Shown here: one piece after another, positions 27,101 through 35,007 of the stretch
How the letters are laid out: every line of letters begins with the position of its first letter
Position numbering within the stretch: position 1 is the stretch's first letter
Source: DASQPA01 sp963757335
GTDB taxonomy: Bacteria > Acidobacteriota > Thermoanaerobaculia > Multivoradales > UBA5704
Assembly: GCA_963757335.1 (NCBI GenBank)
Contig: CAVWRJ010000014.1
Location: 1-38,333 of the forward strand
DNA: 38,333 nucleotides
Reading direction: 5' to 3'
Program-made: the position numbers and the translations under genes
The notes under the pieces: generated by a model
The model's database searches: none
Told to the model about the DNA's origin: nothing
The model's input: the letters and a program-made list of their open reading frames with translations, nothing else

Positions 27101-27295
27101 GGTGATCTCGGTCTCCATCTCCTCCGGGGAGGCGCCGACCAGGCGGGTGGTGACGGTGATCGTCGGCAGGTCGACCTTGGGGAAGCGGTCGACCCCGAGC
27201 TTGACATAGGCGAAGAGGCCGACGACGACGAGCGAGAGAATGAGGACGGTCGCGAAGACCGGCCTCCGGATGCAGAGCTCAGCCAGCGATTTCAT
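24158..27295 (-). CDS. RND efflux pump inner-membrane transporter (HAE1/AcrB type)
   Basis: 1,045 residues, the usual AcrB-family length. It starts MKSLAELCIRRPVFATVL with TM1. It has the large periplasmic porter loops and the TM4 proton-relay pair in GIVIDDAVVVLENV, a Lys in TM10 (LFGIVKKNSI), and SFTLTPMMCSRWL at the end of TM6. It should form a homotrimer that exports drugs, lipophilic toxins or metabolites by proton antiport. The ATG overlaps the stop of the membrane-fusion gene by four bases. A Met/Lys metal-pump signature is not evident, so the hydrophobe/amphiphile branch is favoured. Confidence 0.93.
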   Translation of the reverse strand: MKSLAELCIRRPVFATVLILSLVVVGLFAYVKLGVDRFPKVDLPTITVTTRLVGASPEEMETEITDKIEEAVNTVSGMDQLISTSSEGTSVVIASFDLEKNGDIASQEVRDRINSVLAQLPKEADPPIIEKIDPDAQPILLIALSGPAPIRDITEFADKSLKRQIESINGVGQAKLVGGRPRQINVITDSTKLSGVGLTVADVVRALQTQNVQIPGGQVEQGIRDLTLRTYGRVATPAEFGDIPVAQKNGYAVKLRDVAQVEDGQAEAETLASVDGKPAVILQVRKQSGTNTIEVINRLKERIEQLRSQLPKGWKMDIARDQSEYITAAVDAVKEHLLLGSLLAAATVLLFLRRFRLTIIAAVAIPTSLIATFAAMQYMGFTLNVITLLALALVVGIVIDDAVVVLENVFRFLEEKKLSPREAAAQGTGEIALAVLATSLSLIAVFLPVAFMGGIVGRFMNSFGVTMAFAIAVSLLVSFTLTPMMCSRWLKPQDAGTANAGHASTREKGFYATIERGYLWLLDGSMAHRWIVVLALIIVFVSTGPLFTRVNKNFLPSDDESQFEVTLRTPEGSSLEATQTVAESIARRVHQYKEVEATVLTVANDPQHTQNLASVYVKLVPVGKRKVDQFVVMDRIRQQVLPAYARLNLRTQVAPVSAIGGGNNAEIQFWVGGPDLDQLAKYSAKLLADLKSVPGVVDADSNLIVGQPELGVRIDRAKAADLGVHVQDVASTVNVLVGGQEVTSYMEAGEQYEVHVRADERYRRDPQGIAQAEVPSGVRGSVALRDVVELRPGTGPSLINRIARQRQVLLYANMLPGFSSQTVLDKLAKSASELKMPPAYSSGFTGRSREQGKAAKNFGLAFLLSIVFMYLILAAQFESWLHPATILLALPMTVPFALFSLIVLNQSLNIFSALGVLVLFGIVKKNSILQIDHTINLRAHGLSRAEAIREANRDRLRPILMTTMAFVAGMIPLVVSSGTGAATNRAIGSVIIGGQTLALLLTLIGTPVAYSLFDDLVEARIFGRIGDRLFRRAPRAEPPKAPVEA

Positions 27296-28383
27296 GGGCG
27301 GCCTCCTTTCGCCGGGGTCGCCGGGATCGCCGGGGCCTCCGGCGCGCCGGGCGGACCGGGGGAGACCTGGAGCTCGACGCGGGCGAAGAGGCCGGGGTAG
27401 AGGCGGCCGTCCCGGTTGTCGAACTCGGTCTCGACGTTGAACGAACGGGTGGCGGGGTCGACGACACCGCCGACCAGGGTCACCCGCCCGTTGAAGGGCT
27501 CACCGGGGTAGGGATCGACCGAAGCGGTGACCGCCTGCCCCCGGTGAACGGCGGAGAGGTAGCGCTCGGGAAGCTTGAAACGGAGCTTCAAGGGCGAGGT
27601 CTGGGCGACGACGAAGGCCACCGAGTTGTCGCCCAGGCGCTGGCCCACGTCGGTCCGCTTCTCGGCGACGACGCCGTCGATCGGCGAGCGGAGGACGGCG
27701 TCCGCCAGGCGCTGGCGGGCGAGGTCGCGCGCCACGAAGGCCGACTGCTCGGCCGCCTTGGCGGAGTCGTAGGCCGAGCCGGAGCGATCGTAGGCCGCCT
27801 GGGAGACCGAGTTCTTGGCGATCAGCTCCTTCTTGCGGCCGAGGTCGCGCTCGGCATCCTGGGTCGCCGCGTGGGCGCGGGTGACGTCGGCCTCCGCGCG
27901 CTGGAGATCGAGCTTCAGATACTCGGTCTCGAGCTCCAGGAGCGGCTGACCGCGGCGGACCCGGGCGCCCTCGTCGACGAGGACCCTCCCCACCCGTCCG
28001 GGGAGGCGCATGGCGAGCTCGGAGCGGACCGGGGAGACGAGCTCGCCGGTCGCCGCGACCTTGCCGCCGTCCTCGATTCCAGGGTTGGCGGCCGCCTCGG
28101 CGGCCCGGGCCGGAGCGCCCGCGGGATTCGCGGCATTCGCGGCGGTCTGAGAGGTCGAGGCGGAGGCCGGAGCGGGGGCTTCCGGCCTGGCGATCCCCGC
28201 GACCGGGGTCACGTCGGAGGGCAGGGCCGGCTCATTGGCGGGATTGGCGGGATTGGCGGTATCGGTCGACCGGGCAGCCGTCTTGGCGGCCGGAGGATTG
28301 GCATGCCCGCAGCCCGCCAGGCCGGAGATACCGGCGAGGAGCAGGGCGGAGGCGAGAACCGGCGACAGGGTATGGCGCTTCAT
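27292..28383 (-). CDS. RND periplasmic adaptor (membrane fusion) lipoprotein
   Basis: 363 residues. The signal peptide ends LAGC, a good lipobox, so the N-terminus is lipid-anchored. A long Ala/Pro/Asn linker follows, with repeated ANPANPAN-type runs, and then the adaptor core: lipoyl half-motifs (GRVGRVLVDEGARVRRGQPL and DAVLRSPIDGVVAEKRTDVG) around an alpha hairpin, then the beta-barrel domain (SPLKLRFKLPE). It bridges the RND pump and the outer-membrane channel. Four-base ATGA overlaps on both sides tie it into one operon. The low-complexity linker is longer than usual. Confidence 0.9.
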   Translation of the reverse strand: MKRHTLSPVLASALLLAGISGLAGCGHANPPAAKTAARSTDTANPANPANEPALPSDVTPVAGIARPEAPAPASASTSQTAANAANPAGAPARAAEAAANPGIEDGGKVAATGELVSPVRSELAMRLPGRVGRVLVDEGARVRRGQPLLELETEYLKLDLQRAEADVTRAHAATQDAERDLGRKKELIAKNSVSQAAYDRSGSAYDSAKAAEQSAFVARDLARQRLADAVLRSPIDGVVAEKRTDVGQRLGDNSVAFVVAQTSPLKLRFKLPERYLSAVHRGQAVTASVDPYPGEPFNGRVTLVGGVVDPATRSFNVETEFDNRDGRLYPGLFARVELQVSPGPPGAPEAPAIPATPAKGGRP

Positions 28384-29753
28384 TTTGCACCCTCCTCGAA
28401 AACAGTCTTCTTGAGCAGGCCCGCCGCCGCCCAGACGCGGAGCTCGGCGAGGTCACGGTCGAGCTGGCCGGTGGCGACGGCGCGGCGGGCATCGGCGAGC
28501 GACGCCTCGGCGGCGGCGAGGTCGAGCGCGGTCGTCTCCTGGGCCCGGTAGAGGTCGGAGGCCTGGGCGTACTCGGCATCGCTCGCGGTCAGCTGGTCTC
28601 TGGCGAGCACCAGGCTCGCCTCGGCGGCATTCAGGTCGACGAGGGCGCGGCGGACGTCCTCGCGCACCCCCTGGCGGGTCTCGGCGAGCTGCAGCTCGGC
28701 CTGAAGCTCCTGCTCCCGGGCCACCGCCACCCGCGCCTTCACCTCGCCGCTGTCGAAGATGGGGACGTTGAAGTTGAGCGAGAACTGGCCGTAGCGATCC
28801 GCCGGGAACGGGGAGCGCTGGGAGATGTAGGCGCCGCTCGCGGTGACCACCGGGAGCAGGGCGCCGCGCTGCTTGCGGATCTCCAGGCGGGCGTTCTCGA
28901 CCGCCAGGTTGGCCTCCGCCACCTCCGGGCGCCCACGCTCCGCCTCGACGAGCAGGGCGGCCTCGGGCGGCAGCTTGGGGAAGACGGCGCCCGGCGGGCC
29001 GACGCGGATCGGCTGGTCGATGGCGAGGTCGACCCGCAGGCGGCTCTCGCTCTGGTCGCGCTGGCGCTGGGCCTCGGCCAGCCGGCGCTGGGCGGCCTTG
29101 GTGTCGGCCTCGGCGCGCAGCACGTCCACCCGGGTGCTCTCGCCGGCCTCGAAGAGGTTCTGCGCCTGCTCGCGCCGCTGCTGGGCGAGCCCGATGTTCT
29201 TTTTTTCGACGTCGATCAGGGCGTCCCCCTGGGCGATCCCCAGGAAGTCGGCGACGACGGCGATCAGGAGGTTCTCCTCGGCACCCCGGCTCCCTTCCTG
29301 GGCGGTGGTGACGGCAAGCCGGGCCTGCTCGAGCGCGCGCCGCTCGCGGTTGCCGGCGTAGATCGGCTGCGCCAGGTTCACCCGGTAGTTCCAGTCGTTG
29401 CGGGCGAGGATGATCGTGCGGTCCTTACCCGAACCGAAGCCGGCCTCCAGGCTGTTGCGGGTGAGAGCGCCGGCGAGGCTGATCTTGGGCAGAACCGACG
29501 AGATGGCGACTCGGGTCTCTGCCTCGGCGATCGCGATCTGGGCTCGCGTCCGCCCGAGGGCGGGGTTGGCGGTCAGGGCGCGCTTCAGGGCGTCGTTGAG
29601 CGTCAGCGTTAGCGGTGTCACTGAGGTCACCGAAGCGGTCGACGCGGTCGATGCGCTCGAAGCGGCCGCCGGCGCCCCCTGCCCACGAGCGGGCAGACCT
29701 CCTAAGAGGAGGGGCAGGACTCCCCCCCAGACGAATATGGATCGTAGGGTCAA
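28380..29753 (-). CDS. TolC-family outer-membrane efflux channel
   Basis: 457 residues. Signal peptide (to about residue 25, ending ARGQG), then the duplicated TolC/OEP layout of long helices and short strands, with the usual LTLNDALKRALTANPALGR start and conserved WNYRVNLAQPIYAGN strand. It should form a trimeric channel for the adjacent adaptor and pump. The start is a TTG with AAGGAGAG six bases upstream, which marks it clearly. It overlaps the adaptor gene by four bases and follows the TetR gene by 28 bases. Confidence 0.9.
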   Translation of the reverse strand: MTLRSIFVWGGVLPLLLGGLPARGQGAPAAASSASTASTASVTSVTPLTLTLNDALKRALTANPALGRTRAQIAIAEAETRVAISSVLPKISLAGALTRNSLEAGFGSGKDRTIILARNDWNYRVNLAQPIYAGNRERRALEQARLAVTTAQEGSRGAEENLLIAVVADFLGIAQGDALIDVEKKNIGLAQQRREQAQNLFEAGESTRVDVLRAEADTKAAQRRLAEAQRQRDQSESRLRVDLAIDQPIRVGPPGAVFPKLPPEAALLVEAERGRPEVAEANLAVENARLEIRKQRGALLPVVTASGAYISQRSPFPADRYGQFSLNFNVPIFDSGEVKARVAVAREQELQAELQLAETRQGVREDVRRALVDLNAAEASLVLARDQLTASDAEYAQASDLYRAQETTALDLAAAEASLADARRAVATGQLDRDLAELRVWAAAGLLKKTVFEEGAK

Positions 29754-29781
29754 CGTTCTCTCTCCTTAGTCGTGGCCGGGA

Positions 29782-30444
29782 TCAGCAGTCCCGGCCGGCC
29801 ATACCCTCACCCGGCGCCGGGGCGCGCAGCCCCGCCGCCAGGAAGGTCACCAGATGATCGGTCGCCCCCTCCGCTCCGCCCAGCGGGCAGCGACCGTCTG
29901 AAAAGCGCTCGATGAGCTGGCCGCAGGCCACGGTGTGGCCGAGGGCGCCGGCGACGAAGTGGAAGCGCCAGACGATCTCTCTCTCCGGCAGCTCGGGAAG
30001 CAGCCGGGCGAAGGCGGCGGTGAAACGGTGGAAGACCTCCGAGAACTGCTCGATGAGGATCTCCCGGGTCTCGTCGTCCGGCTCCATGAAGGCGCGCCCC
30101 ATGAGCCGCCCGAAGGCGCCGTGGGAGGCTTCGCGCGCCATGTCCAGGGCCGGCGCGAGAAAAGCGTGGAGCACCTCCTCGACGCCGCCCCCGGCCGCCT
30201 CGGACGCTTCCAGCCGCCGCAGCCGCTCCGCGTTCAAAGGTGCCAGGCGGCGGGAGAAGACCGCCCCGACCAGCCCCTGCTTGGAGCCGAAGTGATAGTG
30301 CACGGCGGCGAGGTTCGCTCCCGCCCGCTCGGTGATGGCACGGAGCGACCCGGCCTGAATGCCCCGCTCGGAGAACAGGCTCTCCGCGGCGTCCAGCAGG
30401 CTCTCCCGCGTACCGGCTTCGATCTGCTCGCTCGTCTTGGTCAT
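29782..30444 (-). CDS. TetR-family repressor of the efflux operon
   Basis: 220 residues from the ATG at 30444; the longer open frame upstream crosses the operator and a repeat and is rejected. Residues ~13-60 are a TetR HTH (LLDAAESLFSERG, ITERAGANLAAVHYHFGSKQ). The C-terminal helical domain, with a FMEPDDETR segment, resembles the CerR/YbiH-type branch. It is the first gene of the efflux operon and sits directly behind a near-perfect palindrome, so autorepression plus pump control is likely. The inducer is probably a pump substrate. Confidence 0.88.
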   Translation of the reverse strand: MTKTSEQIEAGTRESLLDAAESLFSERGIQAGSLRAITERAGANLAAVHYHFGSKQGLVGAVFSRRLAPLNAERLRRLEASEAAGGGVEEVLHAFLAPALDMAREASHGAFGRLMGRAFMEPDDETREILIEQFSEVFHRFTAAFARLLPELPEREIVWRFHFVAGALGHTVACGQLIERFSDGRCPLGGAEGATDHLVTFLAAGLRAPAPGEGMAGRDC

Positions 30445-30446
30445 AA

Positions 30447-30475
30447 TCAAACGTCCGATTGAAACGAACGTTTGA
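30447..30475. promoter_or_regulatory. TetR operator candidate
   Basis: TCAAACGTCCG and CGAACGTTTGA form an 11-base inverted repeat with one mismatch around a seven-base centre, starting three bases before the TetR ATG. The AAACG/CGTTT half-sites are typical of TetR operators. Binding here would block initiation of TetR and the pump genes together. Confidence 0.75.
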
Positions 30476-30519
30476 ATCATCGCTTGGATTCCAGGGCTTG
30501 TCAACACACCCCCATCCGG

Positions 30520-30612
30520 GGGTACTGGGTCAATTTGAATCCGAGGACGGGCGACTGGCTGCGCGAAGCGCCCGAAGGAGACCGCCCGCAGGTTCAAACG
30601 GACCCAGTACCC
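30520..30612 (+). repeat. Dispersed ~90-bp intergenic repeat, copy 2
   Basis: Bounded by a perfect 12-base inverted repeat (GGGTACTGGGTC / GACCCAGTACCC). The ~64-bp core matches the element at 9332-9422 in opposite orientation with only a few differences, and contains a GCGC-GAA-GCGC hairpin. Terminal inverted repeats and small size resemble a MITE or REP-type element. It lies upstream of the deiodinase-like gene. Confidence 0.75.
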
Positions 30613-30682
30613 AGCCGTGACGGTTGAATACGCCCAGGAAAGAGGGTAGGTTGCGTCTCTGTCCTCGAATCGGAGGTGACAC

Positions 30683-31339
30683 GTGGTGAAAAAAGTCCTC
30701 CTGGTGCTCGGGCTGGCGGTCCTCGGGGCTGCTGGATACATGGTGGCCAAGATCGGGCCGCGGAACGTCGTCGGCCTCCTGCGCTACGACCAGCGCCACC
30801 CCGGGACGCTCCAGGTCGGCGACCGGGCCCCCGACGTGACCCTGACGGGGCTCGACGGCGCCCCCCGGCGGCTGCTCGCGGGGAGCGGCGACCGGCCGGT
30901 CGTCCTCGTCTTCGGCAGCTACACGTGACCGCCCTTTAGGCGCTCGGTCGAGCGCGTCGCGGATCTCTACCGGCGGTACGGTGATCGGGCCCGGTTCGTC
31001 ACCGTCTACATCAAGGAGGCTCATCCCCTGGACGAGTGGCAGATGGAGGACAACGAGAAGCAGGGGGTCTGCTACCGGCAGCCGAAGACCCTCGCCGAGC
31101 GGCTCGCCATCGCCAACGACTTCACCCGCCGCTTCGGCTACCCCGTGCCGCTCGCCGTCGACGGCATGGACAATCAGGCCGAGCGGCTCTACTCCGGTTG
31201 GCCCGAGCGGCTGTACGTGATCGACGAGGCGGGGAAAATCGTCTTCAAGGGGGAGCCCGGCCCCTTCGGCTATCACCCCGAGCAGGTCGAGGCCTGGCTG
31301 GCGAAGCGGTTCCCCGGCCCGCCGGGCACCGTGGGCTGA
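30683..31339 (+). CDS. Deiodinase-like selenoprotein with in-frame UGA (Sec82)
   Basis: 218 residues if UGA at 30926-30928 is read as selenocysteine. The GTG at 30683 (or the next GTG, 30686) follows a GGAGGTG ribosome site. An N-terminal hydrophobic anchor (about 4-22) is followed by a thioredoxin-fold domain. Around the UGA the protein reads FGSYT-U-PPFRRSVERV and then TVYIKEAHPLDEW, matching the active site (FGSCT-U-PPF) and the EAHxxDxW block of iodothyronine deiodinases and their bacterial relatives. The frame continues undisturbed to a TGA at 31339. Bacterial members probably act as thiol or peroxide redox enzymes, not on thyroid hormone. The glycosyltransferase gene begins 17 bases later. 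Confidence 0.9.
30926..30960 (+). promoter_or_regulatory. Bacterial SECIS-like hairpin after the UGA codon
   Basis: GCGCTC (30940-30945) pairs perfectly with GAGCGC (30950-30955), closing a GGTC loop that starts 17 bases after the UGA. In the E. coli fdhF SECIS a stem capped by a GGU-bearing loop sits at nearly the same distance. This is the signal SelB would need to insert selenocysteine. Confidence 0.75.
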
Positions 31340-31355
31340 GCCGAGCGGAATCGCG

Positions 31356-33035
31356 ATGGAACCCGGTCTTCGCAGCCGCTCCGGCCTCCCGGGGCCCCCG
31401 AGTCCCCCGCCCCCCCCGCCCTCCGCCCGCGCCTCCCGCGCCTACACCTGGGCGCTCTTGGGGCTCTTCGCCTGGGCCCTGGTGCTCTTCGCGGTGGGCA
31501 TCCACTGGGGTCTACCGAACTGGATGGCCTGGGCGGGCGACGAGCTCAACCCCCCCACCTGGGGGAAGGCGATCTCGCCCGCCACCCCCACCGGCTGGCA
31601 CGCCCGCTATCCGCCCCTCCACTTCGCCCTGCTCTACTGGACCTCCTGGCCGCTGCGCTCCTTAGTCGACCACAAGGTGCTGGCGCTCGACGACTTCGAC
31701 GCCAATACGCTCTTGACCTACTTCGGCCGCCTCGTGAGCCTGGTGATGGCCCTGGCGACCCTCGGGCTCGTCTACCGGGTGGGCCGCGAGATCTACGACC
31801 GCCGCTCGGCCCTCTGTGCGGTCTTCGTCACCGCTTCGATCGCCCCCTTCGTCTACTACGCGAAGATGACGAACCTCGACGTCCCCTACCTCTGCTGGTT
31901 CGCCCTCTCGCTCCTCGCCTACGTCCGCGCCATCAAGGACCAGCGCCTGCGCGACTACCTGCTCTTCGGCGGTGCGGCCGCCGCCGCGGTGTGCACCAAG
32001 GACCAGGCCTACGGCCTCTACATGCTCGCCCCGCTCGGCCTGATCGCCGGCCTCTACCGGCACGACTTCCGGGATCGCGGCCCCCTCCGGGGCCTCCTGC
32101 GCTCCCTCTTCGATCCCCGGCTGATCGCCGGCGGGCTGACCGCCGCCCTCGGCTTCGCCCTCTTCCAGGGCCTGTTCGGCAACTTTCATCGTTTCGAAGT
32201 CCACGTTCATCTCCTCCTGGGGCCGATGAGCGAGGGCTACAAGGACTTCCCCGACACCTGGGCCGGTCACTTCGATCTACTGAAGCTCTTCCTCCGCCAG
32301 ATTGCCTTCGCGCTCAACCCGGCCCTCACCCTGGCCGCTGTCCTCGGCCTCCTGCTGACCCTCTACAAGGGGGTGAAGCGGCGGGACCGGGAGGAGGTCT
32401 TCCTCCTCGGCTGCATCTTCCTCCTCGTCGTCTCCTACTACCTGACGTTTTTAAACCTCATCCTCTTCACCTTCGACCGCTACGTCCTCCCCGTGGCGGT
32501 GCTCCTCGCCCTCTTCGGCGGCCGGTTCCTGGGCGAGCTTCTGGCGCTGCCGAACGAGCGACCGGCGCTGCGCCGGGCGGCCCTGGCGCTTGTGGGTTTA
32601 GTCGGCCTCTACAGCGCCCTCTACGCCAGCTCGGTCGACTTCCGGCTGCTCGCCGATTCGCGGTACTACGTGGAGGACTGGCTGGAACAGAGGGGGGTGA
32701 AGCCGGAGCAGGTGCTGGCGATCGGGAGACCCCACCACGTGCCGCGCTTCGACCGCATCGCCTGGGAGAAGGTCCTGCGCTCGGACGGCCAGGCCCTGCT
32801 GGAGAGGAAACCGGACTATGTGACGGTCAACCTCACCGACATCCGCCGTCCCTCGGAGGCGGAGATGACGGAGCGGTTGAAGAACGGCGATCTCGGCTAC
32901 CGGCTGGTCTTAGACCACCAGTCGAAGCCGCTCCTCGATCTCCTCTCAGCCGACGACGTCGGCTCCTCCCAGCGCTTCATCGACCCGGAGATCGCGGTGT
33001 ACGCGCGGAACCCGGGCGAGGGGACCGCGAGGTAG
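31356..33035 (+). CDS. GT-C family membrane glycosyltransferase (GT39/ArnT-like)
   Basis: 559 residues with roughly ten or more TM helices after a Pro-rich start. The first external loop carries WAGDELNPPTWG; the acidic pair there is the catalytic/metal motif position of GT-C enzymes (PMT, ArnT). The soluble C-terminal part (about 430-559) is periplasmic. Such enzymes move a sugar from a polyprenyl-phosphate carrier to protein, lipid A or a surface polymer; the acceptor is unknown. It closely follows the selenoprotein gene on the same strand. A 21-bp-period array begins 41 bases after its stop. Confidence 0.8.
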   Translation: MEPGLRSRSGLPGPPSPPPPPPSARASRAYTWALLGLFAWALVLFAVGIHWGLPNWMAWAGDELNPPTWGKAISPATPTGWHARYPPLHFALLYWTSWPLRSLVDHKVLALDDFDANTLLTYFGRLVSLVMALATLGLVYRVGREIYDRRSALCAVFVTASIAPFVYYAKMTNLDVPYLCWFALSLLAYVRAIKDQRLRDYLLFGGAAAAAVCTKDQAYGLYMLAPLGLIAGLYRHDFRDRGPLRGLLRSLFDPRLIAGGLTAALGFALFQGLFGNFHRFEVHVHLLLGPMSEGYKDFPDTWAGHFDLLKLFLRQIAFALNPALTLAAVLGLLLTLYKGVKRRDREEVFLLGCIFLLVVSYYLTFLNLILFTFDRYVLPVAVLLALFGGRFLGELLALPNERPALRRAALALVGLVGLYSALYASSVDFRLLADSRYYVEDWLEQRGVKPEQVLAIGRPHHVPRFDRIAWEKVLRSDGQALLERKPDYVTVNLTDIRRPSEAEMTERLKNGDLGYRLVLDHQSKPLLDLLSADDVGSSQRFIDPEIAVYARNPGEGTAR

Positions 33036-33075
33036 GAGGCCTCTCGGTCAGGCAAGAGGTTCCGGGCGTCCACGG

Positions 33076-33474
33076 TTTTGCGGCGATGACGTTCTGCTTT
33101 GCAGCGGAACCGTTCTTGTTTGGAGCCGCGCAGCTCTGTTTTGCGGCGGAGCGGTTCTCAGCCGGAGCGGTGCAGTTCCGTTTTGCGGCGGAGCGGTTCT
33201 CAGACGGAGCGGTGCACCTCCGTTCCGCGGCGGAGCCGTTCTCAGCCGGAGCGGTGCAGTTCCGTTCCGCGGCGGTTGACCTCGGCTCCGCCGCGATGCG
33301 GATCTGCTCTCGCCCAAAACGGTTCTACTCCGCCGCAGTCGAGATCTCAACCGCGCGCAACGAGAACGTCTCCGCTCCAGTCGTATACACCACCGCGGCA
33401 GACCCGTACCGGTCCGGAGCAGTCCGGTCGCGATCCGCTCCCTGCGCCGACGCTCCGGAGCCTGCCTGGAGCCG
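33076..33474. repeat. Second 21-bp-period tandem array
   Basis: About nineteen contiguous 21-bp units starting at 33076, 33097, 33118 and so on. The first thirteen share the theme TTTTGCGGCGGAGCGGTTCTC; adjacent units alternate with AGCCGGAGCGGTGCAGTTCCG, giving a 42-bp higher-order repeat at 33139-33264. Later units decay. The sequence is unrelated to the 19-kb array, but the period is identical. All three plus frames and one minus frame are open and heptad-like (FAAERFS, AGAVQFR), so no frame is convincingly coding. Not CRISPR: there are no spacers. Confidence 0.8.
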
Positions 33475-33972
33475 TTCCGGCCGTGGGCGATTCACCGAGC
33501 CTCTGTCCGTAGAGGCAACCCTCCGGCTTGCGGGGAGCCGTCACCAAGTGCAACTCGGACAGGTACTTGAGGACATCCGCGCCGCACGCACAAGACGCCA
33601 ATAGCGACAGCTCGGATGTCGTATATGCATCTTCCCGACCGATTGGAAGACTGCATAGCGACAATCGAGTCTGCGGGCCAGCCTCATCGCTCCGGCATCG
33701 CTTTGAAGGGACGTAAGTTGTGGGATCGTGATTTCACTAAGCATGTAGATCCTGTGTCGGATAAGCGTATGAACCCATTTCCCGCGACCGTTCCGCCTAT
33801 ACGACATTCACTCCAACGTTGACGCTGATCCTGAACTAGACTAGGGTAGAGTGCCAGCAAGTCAAACGTGCACAGAAAGATAGCTCGATGCAAGCCGCAA
33901 TGGGCAGACGTCCCCGAGGCAGGTGACGCTAAGGCAGACAGCCAAGTGACGGATGCTGTCGGTCACACATAC
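33475..33972. other. Transition zone to low-GC island
   Basis: GC content falls after about 33600. Short frames on both strands have no recognisable product, and no integrase or attI is visible. CCAACGT near 33814 resembles a degraded R'' box and could be the outer end of a long or decayed attC belonging to the core site at 33973. Confidence 0.4.
33819..33847 (+). promoter_or_regulatory. Possible promoter upstream of the cassette array
   Basis: TTGACG and TAGGGT are separated by 17 bases, pointing into the first cassette. The -35 is good and the -10 weak (three of six). It could serve as a cassette promoter in the absence of a visible integrase-linked one. Confidence 0.3.
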
Positions 33973-33996
33973 GTTGGGCGAAACGGATGAAGCAAA

Positions 33997-35007
33997 ATGG
34001 ACTTACTGAGCGAAATTAATCGCAGGATTCTTCATCTCGGTACGCATGACCGAGTGAACGGCCTAAAGGCTGCGGTGCGGCATATAGAGGTGGCTGAGCG
34101 GTATCTCTCTCGTGGGCGACAGGAGCAAGATGCAGATACCTTCAATGATGTCATCTATAGAACCAATCAGGCATTCGAAGGCATGCTCAAGGAGGCTTAC
34201 TCAATCCTTGGAAATGGGGGCAAGAAGCAACTTTCCCCGTACGAGATAGAGCAGCACTTCCTAAATAAAAAGCGCCTAACCGAACGAGTACTGGGACTGT
34301 TCAGGAATTATAGGACGCAGTGGAGAAATCCGGCTACTCATGACCATACGCTTTTGTTTTCTGAGCAGGAAGCGCTGCTTGCCATCGTTAGTGTTTCGGC
34401 GTTTTCCCTTGTTTTGCTGGACCAAGTGGTAGAAACGGTTAGCTTCAAGCGTCATCGTGCCGAAGCTGAGCGCCATCGCGAGATTCTCGCGATGCAAGTT
34501 GCTCCCGTAGGTAATGAAGCCTTATCTGAGCTGGCCATCCGATTTCTAGTTCTGTTTAGCCATTACCAAAAGAGCGCCGAGATTCGAAGTGAAGCCGAAC
34601 TGCTTGGTAGCCTTAGCGGCTTCATTGTGGGGCTTTCGCTTGGGATCCAAGTTACGCCAGAGGTGCCGTTGGCCAACAGAACCGTCGATCTTCTTCTTCG
34701 CCGGAATGGAGAGGTTGTCGTCATAGAAATTGAACATGGTCGTGCGAGTCGGATATTGAATGTGGCCGTAGCTCAGATGCAGTACTTCCTGGATTCGTCT
34801 GGGGCCGGTGCCGGCATACTATATTTCTGGCCACCTGCTGAACCCTTATCTGTCTTTTCCAGCAAGCTTAAAATGGGGGCCGGTGAGATCATCGTGGTAG
34901 GGGCCGATCCTGCGGGTGTGCCACCTCTCTTTACTGAACATGAGCAACGCCCAACCCGGGGCCTCAACCGGACGGATACCGCGCTGTCGCGCGGCCCCGC
35001 CGGTTAG
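33997..35007 (+). CDS. Cassette 1: HEPN-like plus nuclease-like protein
   Basis: 336 residues. The N-terminal ~150 residues are helical with R110-N-P-A-T-H115, an R-x4-H motif as in HEPN RNases. The C-terminal part (about 200-330) reads as an alpha/beta domain with TVDLLL-RRNGEV-VVIEIEHG: D231, E244 and E246 fit a variant PD-(D/E)xK-type nuclease core (last Lys replaced by Glu). Two nucleic-acid-cleaving modules in one mobile cassette protein suggest anti-phage abortive defence; this is an inference. The last ~20 codons run into attC1, as often happens in cassettes. The ATG is 17 bases after the core site. Confidence 0.7.
   Translation: MDLLSEINRRILHLGTHDRVNGLKAAVRHIEVAERYLSRGRQEQDADTFNDVIYRTNQAFEGMLKEAYSILGNGGKKQLSPYEIEQHFLNKKRLTERVLGLFRNYRTQWRNPATHDHTLLFSEQEALLAIVSVSAFSLVLLDQVVETVSFKRHRAEAERHREILAMQVAPVGNEALSELAIRFLVLFSHYQKSAEIRSEAELLGSLSGFIVGLSLGIQVTPEVPLANRTVDLLLRRNGEVVVIEIEHGRASRILNVAVAQMQYFLDSSGAGAGILYFWPPAEPLSVFSSKLKMGAGEIIVVGADPAGVPPLFTEHEQRPTRGLNRTDTALSRGPAG

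Noticed and set aside
26288..27400. Plus-strand open frame opposite the RND pump
   Set aside because: Asp/Gly/Val/Leu-rich antisense shadow of a clearly identified pump gene.
29782..30750. Longer TetR-gene start at 30750
   Set aside because: The extension crosses the palindromic operator and the dispersed repeat and overlaps the selenoprotein start; the ATG at 30444 gives a normal TetR N-terminus.
30926..30928. Stop codon ending an 81-residue protein
   Set aside because: Deiodinase-family sequence continues in the same frame on the far side, and a SECIS-like hairpin follows; selenocysteine is the better reading.
31991..33604. Long plus-strand open frame overlapping the glycosyltransferase gene and the 33-kb array
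   Set aside because: It is a Pro/Arg-rich shadow of the glycosyltransferase in another frame, continued by the 21-bp repeats, which leave every frame open.
33616..33822. Small ORFs in the transition zone before the cassettes
   Set aside because: No ribosome site, no recognisable motif, and overlapping open frames on both strands.
33475..33972. Integron integrase or attI
   Set aside because: I looked for a minus-strand tyrosine recombinase next to the first cassette; none of the open frames shows the conserved R...HxxR...Y pattern.
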